Shown: positions 35,415 through 43,711 of the stretch, in pieces
Layout: each line of letters opens with the position of its first letter
How positions within the stretch are numbered: the first letter of the stretch is position 1
DNA from: Rhizobium hidalgonense
Lineage (GTDB): Bacteria > Pseudomonadota > Alphaproteobacteria > Rhizobiales > Rhizobiaceae
Assembly (NCBI RefSeq): GCF_002914525.1
Contig: NZ_LODW01000059.1
Coordinates: 248,001 to 312,000 of the forward strand
Direction: 5' to 3'
DNA: 64,000 nt
Program-made: the position numbers and the translations under genes
The notes under the pieces: model-generated
Seen by the model: the letters and a program-made list of their open reading frames with translations, nothing else
Told to the model about the DNA's origin: nothing
Database searches by the model: none

Positions 35415-36131
35415 ATGGCTTCGCCGATACACGCAACTGATGATAGTGCAACTTTTCTAGAAACTGACGTTATTTCCGGAAATCTGCTTTCCAACGATTC
35501 ATCTGACAATGGCCACTTGTTCCTGCGCGCCTTTGACGGTGCGACCGTCGGCGCCAAGAGCGGCAACAGCCAGGTGACCGAGATCAAGGGCGACTACGGC
35601 ACGTTCTTCGTCAAGCCGGACGGCAGCTACACCTATGTCCTGAGCGACGCTGCCAAGATCGGTTTCGCCAACGGCGAATCGTACCAGGAGAGGGTTTCCT
35701 ACAAGATCTCCGACGGTAGCGGTCACACCGACGTCGGCGTCTTCTCCCTGAACATTCAGGGCGTAACCCAGGTCAAGCCGGTCGCGGTCGACGATACCTT
35801 CCACTTCACCGAAGGCAGCGCCATCGGCGGCAACGTTCTGGACAACGACATTGCCGGCGACAACGGCAAGATGTTCCTCCGTCAGTTCCTGAGCACCCAG
35901 GTAAACGGCAGCACCGACGCCGTGACCGACGTCGCCGGCACCTACGGCACGTTCCATGTCAAGTCGGACGGCTCGTTCACCTATGATCTGAACACCAATC
36001 TGAACGACGGTCAGACCTACACGGAAGTTCTGCGCTACTACAAGATTTCCGATGGCGAAGGCCACACGGACACCGCCAAGGTGACGCTCAACATCACCGG
36101 CACCGATTTTGATGCGACCCATATTGCTTGA
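35415..36131 (+). CDS. rapA: RapA-like secreted adhesin/lectin with two cadherin-like (VCBS) repeats
   Basis: A protein of 238 aa made of two repeats (about 5-115 and 120-232). Each starts with an Asp-rich strand (HATDDSATFLETD; VAVDDTFHFTEGS), then GNLLSNDSSDNG/GNVLDNDIAGDNG, then YGTFFVKPDGSYTY/YGTFHVKSDGSFTY, and ends YKISDG-GHTD. This matches the calcium-binding cadherin-like domains of Rhizobium RapA proteins, which are exported by the PrsDE type I system and bind acidic exopolysaccharide. No Sec signal is present, as expected. The many Asp and Asn would bind calcium. A terminator follows. Confidence 0.85.
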   Translation: MASPIHATDDSATFLETDVISGNLLSNDSSDNGHLFLRAFDGATVGAKSGNSQVTEIKGDYGTFFVKPDGSYTYVLSDAAKIGFANGESYQERVSYKISDGSGHTDVGVFSLNIQGVTQVKPVAVDDTFHFTEGSAIGGNVLDNDIAGDNGKMFLRQFLSTQVNGSTDAVTDVAGTYGTFHVKSDGSFTYDLNTNLNDGQTYTEVLRYYKISDGEGHTDTAKVTLNITGTDFDATHIA

Positions 36132-36156
36132 TCAACCGCAATAGATAAGCGAGACA

Positions 36157-36186
36157 CGCCCGCCGCGCAATCGGCGGGCGCTTTCG
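36157..36186 (+). terminator. Rho-independent terminator of the RapA-like gene
   Basis: Perfect 9-bp arms CGCCCGCCG and CGGCGGGCG (36157-36180) with a 6-nt loop are followed by CTTTCG, 25 bp after the stop codon. Confidence 0.8.
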
Positions 36187-36299
36187 TATATTCGCCTACG
36201 GTGTGGCTGAAATATTCGGTCGAATGCCCTTATAATTCTTTTTAGCTAGTTCTTATAAATGCCGGGGAGGCGTAGTCTCGAAGTTCGGAGGACACGCCC

Positions 36300-36488
36300 T
36301 TGACCGAACACATCGAACCAAAGCAAATCGAAACGGATGATCTGACGAAAGTCTGGTCCGTCACCGAGTATTGTGCTCGCCATCGGATAGATGCCGAGGA
36401 ACAGGCGCTGTTGCTTAAACTTTTCGGGCCTTTCGCGACAGCCTGCGAACTACTCCACAACGCCAAGCGCGCACCACGATTCAGATGA
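36300..36488 (+). CDS. Small hypothetical protein
   Basis: A protein of 62 aa starting from TTG at 36300 with GGAGG 8-9 nt upstream. It is charged (MTEHIEPKQIETDDLTKVW) with a C-terminal helix (EEQALLLKLFGPFATACELL). The composition is that of a real soluble protein. Small proteins of this sort are common in Rhizobium, but I cannot name a family. Confidence 0.6.
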   Translation: MTEHIEPKQIETDDLTKVWSVTEYCARHRIDAEEQALLLKLFGPFATACELLHNAKRAPRFR

Positions 36489-36712
36489 GCCTTTCTCTAT
36501 TCCCTGATTGATCTTCTCGAAAATATAGCTGGCTGGTCGATGAGCGAGGCTGCGCCAGATTTCGCTTGATTGGGTGACCCCTGCCACCCTCCTGCTGAAT
36601 ACGGCCGGCGCGGGAGCCGAGTTCGAAATCACCATACCCGTGTAATTCTCTTATGACTGGCCGATTCCCGGGGAGGCGACGAACCGCCCTTCCCCGACCC
36701 ATCGCTTGCGTC

Positions 36713-37477
36713 TTACCGCGTTGTATAACCGCCATCGATGACAAGTACTTCGCCGGTGACATAACTTGCCGCCGCCGAGCAGAGAAACAAGGCGGCACCC
36801 GCCACCTCCTCCGGCTGCCCGACGCGGCCCATCGGGGTCATGCTGCGCCAGGTCGGGAACCAGTCGGGATTGTCGATGCCGCCGCGTGACAGGTCGGTCT
36901 CGATGTAGCCCGGCGCAATGGCATTGACGCGGATGTTTTCGGCGGCGACTTCGCTCGCCAGGCTCTTGGTCATCATATGAACCGCCGCCTTGGAAGAGTT
37001 GTAGGCGACCTGGTTCTGCGGAATGTTGGAGACGATACCCGATATCGAGCCGATATTGAGGATGACGCCGCCCCCCTGGCGTCGCATGGGGGCAAGTGCC
37101 GCGCGGCAGGCGCGGAAGACGGCGTCGACGTTGACGGTCATGATCTTGCGCCAGATCGCGTCGGAAAACGCGCCGCTGTCGCCATGAATAGCGACGCCGG
37201 CATTGTTGACGAGGATGTCGAGCCGGCCCGCCCGTGAGAGCGCCTCTGTGACGAGCGCGTCGGCGGCATGATCTTTGGTCAGGTCGGCGGCGATGAAATC
37301 GCAATCGACGCCGGCCTTGGCGAGCCGGTCTTCCGCAGCCGCATTGCGCGACCTTCCCGCAATGAGCACCTTAGCGCCCGCCTCGCCGAGCGCCTCGGCG
37401 ATCGCAAGCCCGATGCCACGCGTGCCGCCGGTTACCAGCGCCACCTGCCCGTCCAGGCGAAATCTGTCGAAGATCAT
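36713..37477 (-). CDS. Short-chain dehydrogenase (polyol/sugar type)
   Basis: A protein of 254 aa. TGGTRGIGLAIAEAL (residues 15-29), NNAGVAIHG, the catalytic Ser in IGSISGIVSN, Tyr-Lys in AYNSSKAAV, and the C-terminal YVTGEVLVIDGGYTTR of NAD-dependent polyol dehydrogenases are all visible. It lies 40 bp after a second dehydrogenase gene at the end of a sugar-importer operon, so it probably handles the second oxidation/reduction step on an imported polyol. ATG at 37477 with AAAGGA. Confidence 0.9.
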   Translation of the reverse strand: MIFDRFRLDGQVALVTGGTRGIGLAIAEALGEAGAKVLIAGRSRNAAAEDRLAKAGVDCDFIAADLTKDHAADALVTEALSRAGRLDILVNNAGVAIHGDSGAFSDAIWRKIMTVNVDAVFRACRAALAPMRRQGGGVILNIGSISGIVSNIPQNQVAYNSSKAAVHMMTKSLASEVAAENIRVNAIAPGYIETDLSRGGIDNPDWFPTWRSMTPMGRVGQPEEVAGAALFLCSAAASYVTGEVLVIDGGYTTR

Positions 37478-37517
37478 GGCGGTTTCCTTTCTGGTTTGGG
37501 AAGGCGGCAAGCGCTGA

Positions 37518-38246
37518 TCAGATGTCGGTACTTTGCGGCAGGATGACGAGGTCGCGGATCGTGACGTTGCGCGGGCGCGTCAGCATGAACAGCACCGCCT
37601 CGGCCACTTCCTTCGGCTCCATCAGGCCGCCGGCGGCAAGCGCCTCATCCAGCTTCTCCTGCGGCCAATCGCTCAAAAGAGCAGTGACCACGGGGCCCGG
37701 CGCGACCGCCCCGACCCGCAGGCCATGCTTTGCCACCTGGCGCCTCAGCGTATGGACGAAGGCCTGCACCGCATGTTTGGAGGCTGTGTAGATCGGCTCC
37801 CATACCACGGGAACCAGACCGGCGACGGAACTCGTCAGGATAATATCGCCGGTCTTGCGTTCGACCATATGCGGCAGGACGGCATGCACCGAACGGAAGG
37901 CGGCGTTGACGTTCAGATTGAGCATCCGGTCCCAGGCATCGGGGTCGCCGCCCAGCACCTCGCCGCCGATATAGGAACCGGCATTGGCGTGGAAAATATC
38001 CAGCTGGCCTGCCTTCTCCAGGATCGCAGGCATCATGCAAGCCATGCTCTTCGGATCCATGAGATCGATGACCAGCGGAATGGCGTCTGCACCGAGCGTC
38101 GAGCAGATTTCCTTTAGCGCTTGCTCGTTGCGATCGACCAGCACGACCCGGGCGCCGGCGGCAAGCATGGTCTTGGCGCATTCCAGACCGATACCCGATG
38201 CCGCCCCGGTGACGGCCGCGACTTTTCCAGACAGATCCTGTCCCAT
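37518..38246 (-). CDS. Short-chain dehydrogenase, ribitol 2-dehydrogenase-like
   Basis: A protein of 242 aa. TGAASGIGLECAKTM is the NAD motif and HANAGSYIGGEVLGGDPDAW replaces the usual NNAG. Catalytic Ser is in ILTSSVAGLVPV and Tyr-Lys in IYTASKHAV. The C-terminus RPRNVTIRDLVILPQ is characteristic of ribitol 2-dehydrogenases. Likely oxidises a pentitol or similar polyol to a ketose using NAD. It lies 24 bp behind the permease gene, in the polyol operon. Confidence 0.88.
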   Translation of the reverse strand: MGQDLSGKVAAVTGAASGIGLECAKTMLAAGARVVLVDRNEQALKEICSTLGADAIPLVIDLMDPKSMACMMPAILEKAGQLDIFHANAGSYIGGEVLGGDPDAWDRMLNLNVNAAFRSVHAVLPHMVERKTGDIILTSSVAGLVPVVWEPIYTASKHAVQAFVHTLRRQVAKHGLRVGAVAPGPVVTALLSDWPQEKLDEALAAGGLMEPKEVAEAVLFMLTRPRNVTIRDLVILPQSTDI

Positions 38247-38270
38247 TTTCTTCCTCTGCTTTCCTGTTGA

Positions 38271-39530
38271 TTAGGCCCGGCCGTGCGAAATACGCGATCG
38301 GCGGGCCAGCGAGTCGACAATGACGGCGACGGCAAGGACGGCGCCGGTGATCATGTACCGAAGCGACGACGACAGATCGAGAAGCGTCAGCCCGCTGGCG
38401 ATCGACTGGATGACGATGATGCCGAGAAGGGCCGAATAGGCACTGCCGCGCCCGCCGAACAGGCTGGTGCCGCCGATAACCGCCGCTGCGATGGCGTTGA
38501 GATTGACGTCACCGGTGCCGGCCTGCTGGCTTGCGGTCGCCAGCCGCGCCGCCGAAAGCACGCCCCCGGTCGCCGCAAGCAGGGCGCAGGTGACGAAGGC
38601 GCTCGCATAGATGCGCGACACATCGATGCCCGAGCGGCGGGCGGCTTCCCTGTTGCCGCCGACGGCATGCATGGAGCGCCCCCATTTCGTGCGCGTCAGC
38701 GCATAGTTCATGGCGGCGACGAGCCCGACGAAGAGGCCGAACATCCAGGGGATGCCGCGCGACTGGTTGAGATAGAAAGCAACCGCTTCCAGGGCGACCG
38801 TGATGACGACAGCACGCAGAAGCAATCCTCCGACCGATTTCGAAGATAGGCCGGCAGCCCGCCGCCGTGACGCCGTGCGGTAGCTGGAGTAAAGGAAGGC
38901 AGTGCCGGCAAGGGCGATGAGCGCATAGGCGATCGGATCCGGCATGACCATGATCTGCCCGAAATTCACCAGCCAGGAACCGTAGGTCAGATTGATCGAT
39001 CCGGTCGATCCGAGGATATAGAGCTGCAGGCCAAGTACGGCGAGCAGTCCCGACAGGGTGGACACGAAGCTCGGCATGCCGAAGCGGTTGAAGAGGAAGG
39101 CGTAGAGCGAGCCGATCAAGGCGCCGACGGCCATGGCGGCGAGAATGGCCAGCACCACCGGCCAGCCCTGATTGATCCAGAAGACGCCGGTGAGCGCCGA
39201 GGCGAAGCCGCTGACCGAACCGACGGACAGATCGATCTCACCGACCATCAGGATGCAGACGATGCCGAGCGAGATGACGCCGACCGTCGAGCAGTCGAAC
39301 AGCATGTTGACGAGATTGGCGCTGGAGAGAAACACCGGATTGAGCGCCTGGAACACCGTCCAGATGATCGCCAGGCCGACGATAACAGGCAGCGAGCCGA
39401 GGTCGCCTGAGCGGATGCGGTCCCAGAAGGCGCGGACCGATCCGGCAAGGCTGTCGTCGTGGCGCACCCTTTCGTCGCGCCGGTCGAGGAGAACAGGTGC
39501 GGCCGGTTCATTCTGCATGGTCTTCGTCAT
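38271..39530 (-). CDS. Sugar/polyol ABC transporter permease (XylH-like)
   Basis: A protein of 419 aa, longer than RbsC and in the XylH length range, with about 10-12 membrane segments. GEIDLSVGSVSGFASAL near residue 118 and GGTSLFGGRGSAYSALLG near 365 are family signatures. It starts at 39530 with an ATGA overlap to the ATPase gene. The single permease would form a homodimer. Confidence 0.92.
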   Translation of the reverse strand: MTKTMQNEPAAPVLLDRRDERVRHDDSLAGSVRAFWDRIRSGDLGSLPVIVGLAIIWTVFQALNPVFLSSANLVNMLFDCSTVGVISLGIVCILMVGEIDLSVGSVSGFASALTGVFWINQGWPVVLAILAAMAVGALIGSLYAFLFNRFGMPSFVSTLSGLLAVLGLQLYILGSTGSINLTYGSWLVNFGQIMVMPDPIAYALIALAGTAFLYSSYRTASRRRAAGLSSKSVGGLLLRAVVITVALEAVAFYLNQSRGIPWMFGLFVGLVAAMNYALTRTKWGRSMHAVGGNREAARRSGIDVSRIYASAFVTCALLAATGGVLSAARLATASQQAGTGDVNLNAIAAAVIGGTSLFGGRGSAYSALLGIIVIQSIASGLTLLDLSSSLRYMITGAVLAVAVIVDSLARRSRISHGRA

Positions 39531-40348
39531 GGTCTTCCCTCCTCGCTCTCTCTGCTTTGCGCCTTGCGGCGCGTGGCGCGGCGGGAGACGGAATTGTTGG
39601 ATGCGCCCGTGATCGCGCTGACGAGCTCTTCGTTGGAGGCATCGGGCATGAAGGTGCCGTTGTTGCGCCCCAGCCGAAGCACGACAATGCGGTCGGCGAC
39701 GGCACGCACATCCTCCATATTGTGGCTGATCATGATGACGGCGAGACCGCGTTCACGCACGCGCTCGATCAGATCCAGCACCTCGGCGGTCTGGGCGACA
39801 CCAAGCGCTGCCGTTGGTTCATCGAGCATGATCAGTTTCGGCTCGAGCAGCAGCGACCGGGCGATCGCCACGGTCTGGCGCTGGCCGCCGGAGAGCGAGG
39901 CGACGGGCTCGCGCACGCTTGGGATTCGGGCCGAAAGCTCGTTCAGCAGCTTCCAGGCGCGGATCTCCATGGCGACCTCGTCGAGCTGGAAAGGATTGAG
40001 CTCCTTGCCGAGGAAGATATTGGCGACGACGTCGAGGTTTTCGCAAAGGGCCAGATCCTGGAAGACGGTGGCAATGCCGAGGTCGAGGGCGGCACCTGGG
40101 CTCGACAGATTTGCCTGTTTTCCCTCGAACAGGATCGTGCCCGAGCTCGGCTGATGCACACCGGCCAGGATCTTGACCAGCGTCGATTTGCCGGCGCCAT
40201 TGTCGCCGACGAGCGCCACGACCTCGCCGGCATGCACGTCGAGCTCGATATCGGTGAGCGCCGACACGGCCCCGAAGTTCTTCGATATTCCGCGCAGGCT
40301 GAGGACAGGCTGACGAGAGCCGTCAAGGATATGAGAGGTTTCAGACAT
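39527..40348 (-). CDS. Sugar/polyol ABC transporter ATP-binding protein
   Basis: A protein of 273 aa, a single-domain carbohydrate ATPase. Walker A GDNGAGKS is at 48-55, signature LSGGQRQT at 152-159, Walker B LIMLDEP at 172-178, and the H-loop is MISHNMEDVR. It lies between the binding-protein and permease genes, overlapping the latter by 4 bp. Confidence 0.94.
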   Translation of the reverse strand: MSETSHILDGSRQPVLSLRGISKNFGAVSALTDIELDVHAGEVVALVGDNGAGKSTLVKILAGVHQPSSGTILFEGKQANLSSPGAALDLGIATVFQDLALCENLDVVANIFLGKELNPFQLDEVAMEIRAWKLLNELSARIPSVREPVASLSGGQRQTVAIARSLLLEPKLIMLDEPTAALGVAQTAEVLDLIERVRERGLAVIMISHNMEDVRAVADRIVVLRLGRNNGTFMPDASNEELVSAITGASNNSVSRRATRRKAQSRESEEGRP

Positions 40349-40378
40349 CGCCTGGTCTTTCGGAAAGAAGTAGAAACC

Positions 40379-40410
40379 GGAAGCGCGACCGGCGATCCGG
40401 CCGCGCTTCC
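40379..40410 (-). terminator. Hairpin after polyol binding-protein gene
   Basis: Arms GGAAGCGCG (40379-40387) and CGCGCTTCC (40402-40410), with extra pairing inside, start 11 bp after the binding-protein stop. No U-tract follows. Confidence 0.6.
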
Positions 40411-40420
40411 CTTGGCTCGA

Positions 40421-41485
40421 TTATTTGGTGATGCCGAGCTTCTTGCAGCCTTCGGCATAACGGCCGGTGCACAGTTCTTCGGCGGTGTTGATCTTCTTGT
40501 CGATGATCTCGGCCTTGAGGTTTTCGGCAGTGACGACGGCAGGCACGAAGAGCTGCGCCGGTGTGTCGTAGAGCGTCATTTCGGCCTTGATCGTTTCGCC
40601 TGCCAAGAGCTTGACGGCGACGTCGGCCGCGGCCGCGGCGACGATTTCGCTCGGTTTCGAGATCGTGTTGTACTGATCCCCCGATATGACCAGTTGCAGC
40701 GCGGCGATCGTCGCATCATTGCCGGTCACCGGTGGCACGGGATCGACACCGGCCGCCTTGAAGGCGGCGATGGCGCCGCCACCGGTGCCGTCATTTGCGG
40801 CGACGACGCCGACGATCTGTTTGCCGAAGCGGGTGATCTGGCCTGCGGCCCATTGCTGGGCATTCGCCGGCTGCCAATTCGGCGTGTCGAATTCGGCCAG
40901 CGTTTTATAGCCACCGCTGGCGAGCCCCTCATGAATGCCGTCCTTGATCAACCCGGCGGCCGCATCGGTCGGCGAACCGTTGATCTGCAGAATCCCGCCG
41001 CCATCGGTCGGCACGTTCTTCGCTTTCAGATGCTGGACGAGCGATTCCGCAATCGCCTTGCCGATCGCCTTGTTGTCGAAGGAGACATAGAAATCGGCCT
41101 TGCCTTTCGGGATCGGACGATCATAGGCGATGACTTTGACACCCTGGCTCTGGGCGAGCTGGACCAGAGAGGCGGCGGCTGCCGAATCCACCGGGTCGAG
41201 CACGATGACCTTGGCACCCTGGGTGATGGCCGAATTGAACTGCTGCTGCTGTTTGGCGATATCGGCATCGGCATTCTGGTAGATGACCTTGCACGAGGCG
41301 CAAAGCTTCTTCATTTCCGCAACGAAGCCCGGGTGATCGTGCTCTTCGTAACGGGTCGAGCCTTGGTCCGGCATGAGGAAAGCGACCGTTGCATCGGCAA
41401 CGGCGGTTTGTGCAAAGGCGGACGTGCCGCCGAGCATGGACAGTGCAAATGCTGCGGCGCCTGCCGTTTTCATCGAGAATTTCAT
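40421..41485 (-). CDS. Sugar/polyol ABC transporter substrate-binding protein (XylF-like)
   Basis: A protein of 354 aa. The signal peptide MKFSMKTAGAAAFALSMLGG is cleaved near AFA-QT. Mature type I binding fold: ATVAFLMPDQGSTRYEEHDH, VIVLDPVDSAAAASLV, VIAYDRPI, and the C-terminal CTGRYAEGCKKLGI with a Cys pair. The start at 41485 is chosen from several clustered ATGs because GGGAGGAG ends 9 nt before it. First gene of the polyol importer operon, behind an AraC regulator. Confidence 0.92.
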   Translation of the reverse strand: MKFSMKTAGAAAFALSMLGGTSAFAQTAVADATVAFLMPDQGSTRYEEHDHPGFVAEMKKLCASCKVIYQNADADIAKQQQQFNSAITQGAKVIVLDPVDSAAAASLVQLAQSQGVKVIAYDRPIPKGKADFYVSFDNKAIGKAIAESLVQHLKAKNVPTDGGGILQINGSPTDAAAGLIKDGIHEGLASGGYKTLAEFDTPNWQPANAQQWAAGQITRFGKQIVGVVAANDGTGGGAIAAFKAAGVDPVPPVTGNDATIAALQLVISGDQYNTISKPSEIVAAAAADVAVKLLAGETIKAEMTLYDTPAQLFVPAVVTAENLKAEIIDKKINTAEELCTGRYAEGCKKLGITK

Positions 41486-41727
41486 CATTTCCATCTCCTC
41501 CCATTGGAAAAATTGTGTAGCGTCATCATTGCAGTATTCTGCTGTGGCCGTTCGGCTGATCGAACCGCCACGCCTGTCCTGGCGACTTGCTGTTTTGCGG
41601 ACAAGCGTCTCCCGTCACGAACCGCTCGTTGCGCGCTCGCGTCCAAATCAGTGTCGGTTTGGTTCCTCCTCCTCGTCCTCCCTATCGCCGTCTTCGGCGA
41701 CCTGCTTCGTATTCTCGTCCGGCTGGG

Positions 41728-42612
41728 TCAGGCCGCCTTCGCCACGTTGATATTGTCACCCAGCAGCCGCCGAAAGCGGGACGGCGTCATGCCTTTTTCC
41801 GCCAGAAACTGCCGGTTGAAGTTGGACAGATTGTTGAAGCCGACTTCGAAGCAGATATCGGTGATCGATGCGTGGTCGTCGCTCATTAGGATCTGACAGG
41901 CGAGATTGATGCGCAGGCGTTTCACATATTGCACGAGCGACATGCCGGTGTGGCGGCGGAAGGCGCGCGAAAAGGCGCCTGTGGACTGTTCTGCAATCCT
42001 GGCGAGATCGGCTTCATCGAAGGATTTCGTCAGGTTCTCTCTTATATAGGCGAGCGCCTTGTTGATGCCGGCCGACATGTAACCGGACGGATCGGGCAGA
42101 TAATTCGGGCTGGCGAGGAGCTGGGCATCCTGCGCCCGGCTGAGCAGGCCGACGATCATCATGAAGAGTTCGATGCGGCGTACGCCCTGCGCCCGCTGCA
42201 CCTCGTTCATCAGCGGCGCCACCTGCCGGCTGGTTTCGGCGCCGAAGAGCACGCCGCGTCGGGAGGCTTCGAGCACCGGCTCGAAGGGGCCGAGTTCTGC
42301 CAGCACCTTCATCGTGTCACTGATGAAATTTTCGCTGAACTGGATGAGCTGGCATCGAAGTGGAATGCTCGATCCCTTCGGCACATCGCTGATCCAGTTG
42401 TGGGGAAGATTGGGGCCGGCAAGCACAAGATTGCCCGGCTCGAACTCGCCGATGAAGTCACCGACAAAATAGCGTCCGGTCGTCGCCACGACGAGATGCA
42501 GCTCGTATTCCGGGTGAAAATGCCAGCGAACCGTATGATAGGGATAGCCATGCGCCTTCGTTGCGAAAGATTCGCCCGGCCTGATCTGAACGACTTCCAA
42601 GTCAGGTTCCAT
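41728..42612 (-). CDS. AraC-family transcriptional regulator
   Basis: A protein of 294 aa. The N-terminal cupin (VRWHFHPEYELHLVVATTGR) is an arabinose-type sensor pocket. The C-terminal double HTH (about 195-290; LARIAEQSTGAFSRAFRRHT; ITDICFEVGFNNLSNFNRQF) binds DNA. The ATG at 42612 follows GAGGAGG closely. It lies just upstream of, and co-directional with, the polyol importer genes, which it probably activates. Confidence 0.92.
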   Translation of the reverse strand: MEPDLEVVQIRPGESFATKAHGYPYHTVRWHFHPEYELHLVVATTGRYFVGDFIGEFEPGNLVLAGPNLPHNWISDVPKGSSIPLRCQLIQFSENFISDTMKVLAELGPFEPVLEASRRGVLFGAETSRQVAPLMNEVQRAQGVRRIELFMMIVGLLSRAQDAQLLASPNYLPDPSGYMSAGINKALAYIRENLTKSFDEADLARIAEQSTGAFSRAFRRHTGMSLVQYVKRLRINLACQILMSDDHASITDICFEVGFNNLSNFNRQFLAEKGMTPSRFRRLLGDNINVAKAA

Positions 42613-42809
42613 GTTTCCTCCTCCGAGGGCGGGTTCTAAGCCCACTGCCAAATTCCCGGTTTGGCTTAATTGTCAGGGAGTGTAGTGGGCTTGTTTCGCG
42701 CCCGCCACCACGATTCCCAGTCAAAACTGATACTTTTTTGACGATTGTCGCCGTGCATCCGGCGTGTAGACGGCAACAACACGCATCCGATATCTCGTAC
42801 GGACGTATC

Positions 42810-43589
42810 TCAGGCGGCCAGGGCGGCAATGACGTTCCTGACCAGCGCAGCCGAGGACAGCCGGCTCGTGGCGCAGCTCGGGGCGCCGATGGCGCCGACA
42901 CGCACCGAAACGCCGCCGCGTGCATTGGCGATTGCAAACATCGACTCGTCTGTCAGATCGTCGCCGATGGTGATCGGGCTGCGGTTTTTGAAAGGGTCGG
43001 CTTGGAAAAACCGCTCCAGCGCATCGCCCTTGCTCGACCGTGCCGGGCGCAGCTCAAAGACTCTCTTTCCGAGCTGCAATGCCCAATTCGGCCCGGCGAG
43101 CTCGGCATAATGATGCATGCGCTCTTCGAGTACCTTTTCATAGTCGGGCGCGAGCCGATAATGCGCGGCAACGGCCGCGCCCTTGTCCTCGATCAGGACG
43201 CCGGGATAGTGCTCGGCTTCTGCCGTCAGCGCATGCTTGAGCGCCTGAAACTCCGGTGTTGGCTCGACTGTGTGCATTCCGGCAGCACTCCTTATTTCCG
43301 CACCGTGAAGGCCCGCTGTCGGAAAGGAAAAGGGTTTGAACAATGCGTCCGCATAGGCAAGCGACCGTCCTGTAACCAGCGCCAAGGCGCCGCCGAGCTT
43401 GTTCGACAGGCGGTGAAGTTGTCCGGGAAGCGCCTCAGGGACCTCGATCGCATCCGGCGTGGGCGCGAGATTGAGCAGGGTCCCATCGATGTCGAGAAAC
43501 ATCGCCCAGCGCTCCGGTTCTTCCAAGACCAGTGAAAGCATTTCCTGGGTAGCAGTATCGTCCTGCACGGCATTCTCCAAACTCTGCAA
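42810..43589 (-). CDS. otsB: Trehalose-6-phosphate phosphatase
   Basis: A protein of 259 aa of the HAD superfamily. Nucleophile motif DIDGTLL is at 33-39, ALVTGRSLA is motif II, and GDDLTDESMF near residue 217 is motif IV. The OtsB-specific HGAEIRS and SSKGDALERFF are present. It removes phosphate from trehalose-6-phosphate made by OtsA; no otsA is in the window. It is divergent from the ROK-like gene. Confidence 0.93.
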   Translation of the reverse strand: MQSLENAVQDDTATQEMLSLVLEEPERWAMFLDIDGTLLNLAPTPDAIEVPEALPGQLHRLSNKLGGALALVTGRSLAYADALFKPFSFPTAGLHGAEIRSAAGMHTVEPTPEFQALKHALTAEAEHYPGVLIEDKGAAVAAHYRLAPDYEKVLEERMHHYAELAGPNWALQLGKRVFELRPARSSKGDALERFFQADPFKNRSPITIGDDLTDESMFAIANARGGVSVRVGAIGAPSCATSRLSSAALVRNVIAALAA

Positions 43590-43711
43590 TCTTTGAAGCT
43601 AGGTCACCGGCCGACGAGGGCAAGTGACCTTTCGGACGCTGGAACATCCGGCGCTAGTCTGCGTTGTATCTCGCCGCCCGTTCGAGCCCTCGCGCCGTAG
43701 AAGGTACCTTG

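Noticed and set aside
39497..41896. 799-codon open frame on the plus strand
   Set aside because: Antisense across the polyol ATPase and binding protein, which have clear family motifs; no domain is visible in the long frame.
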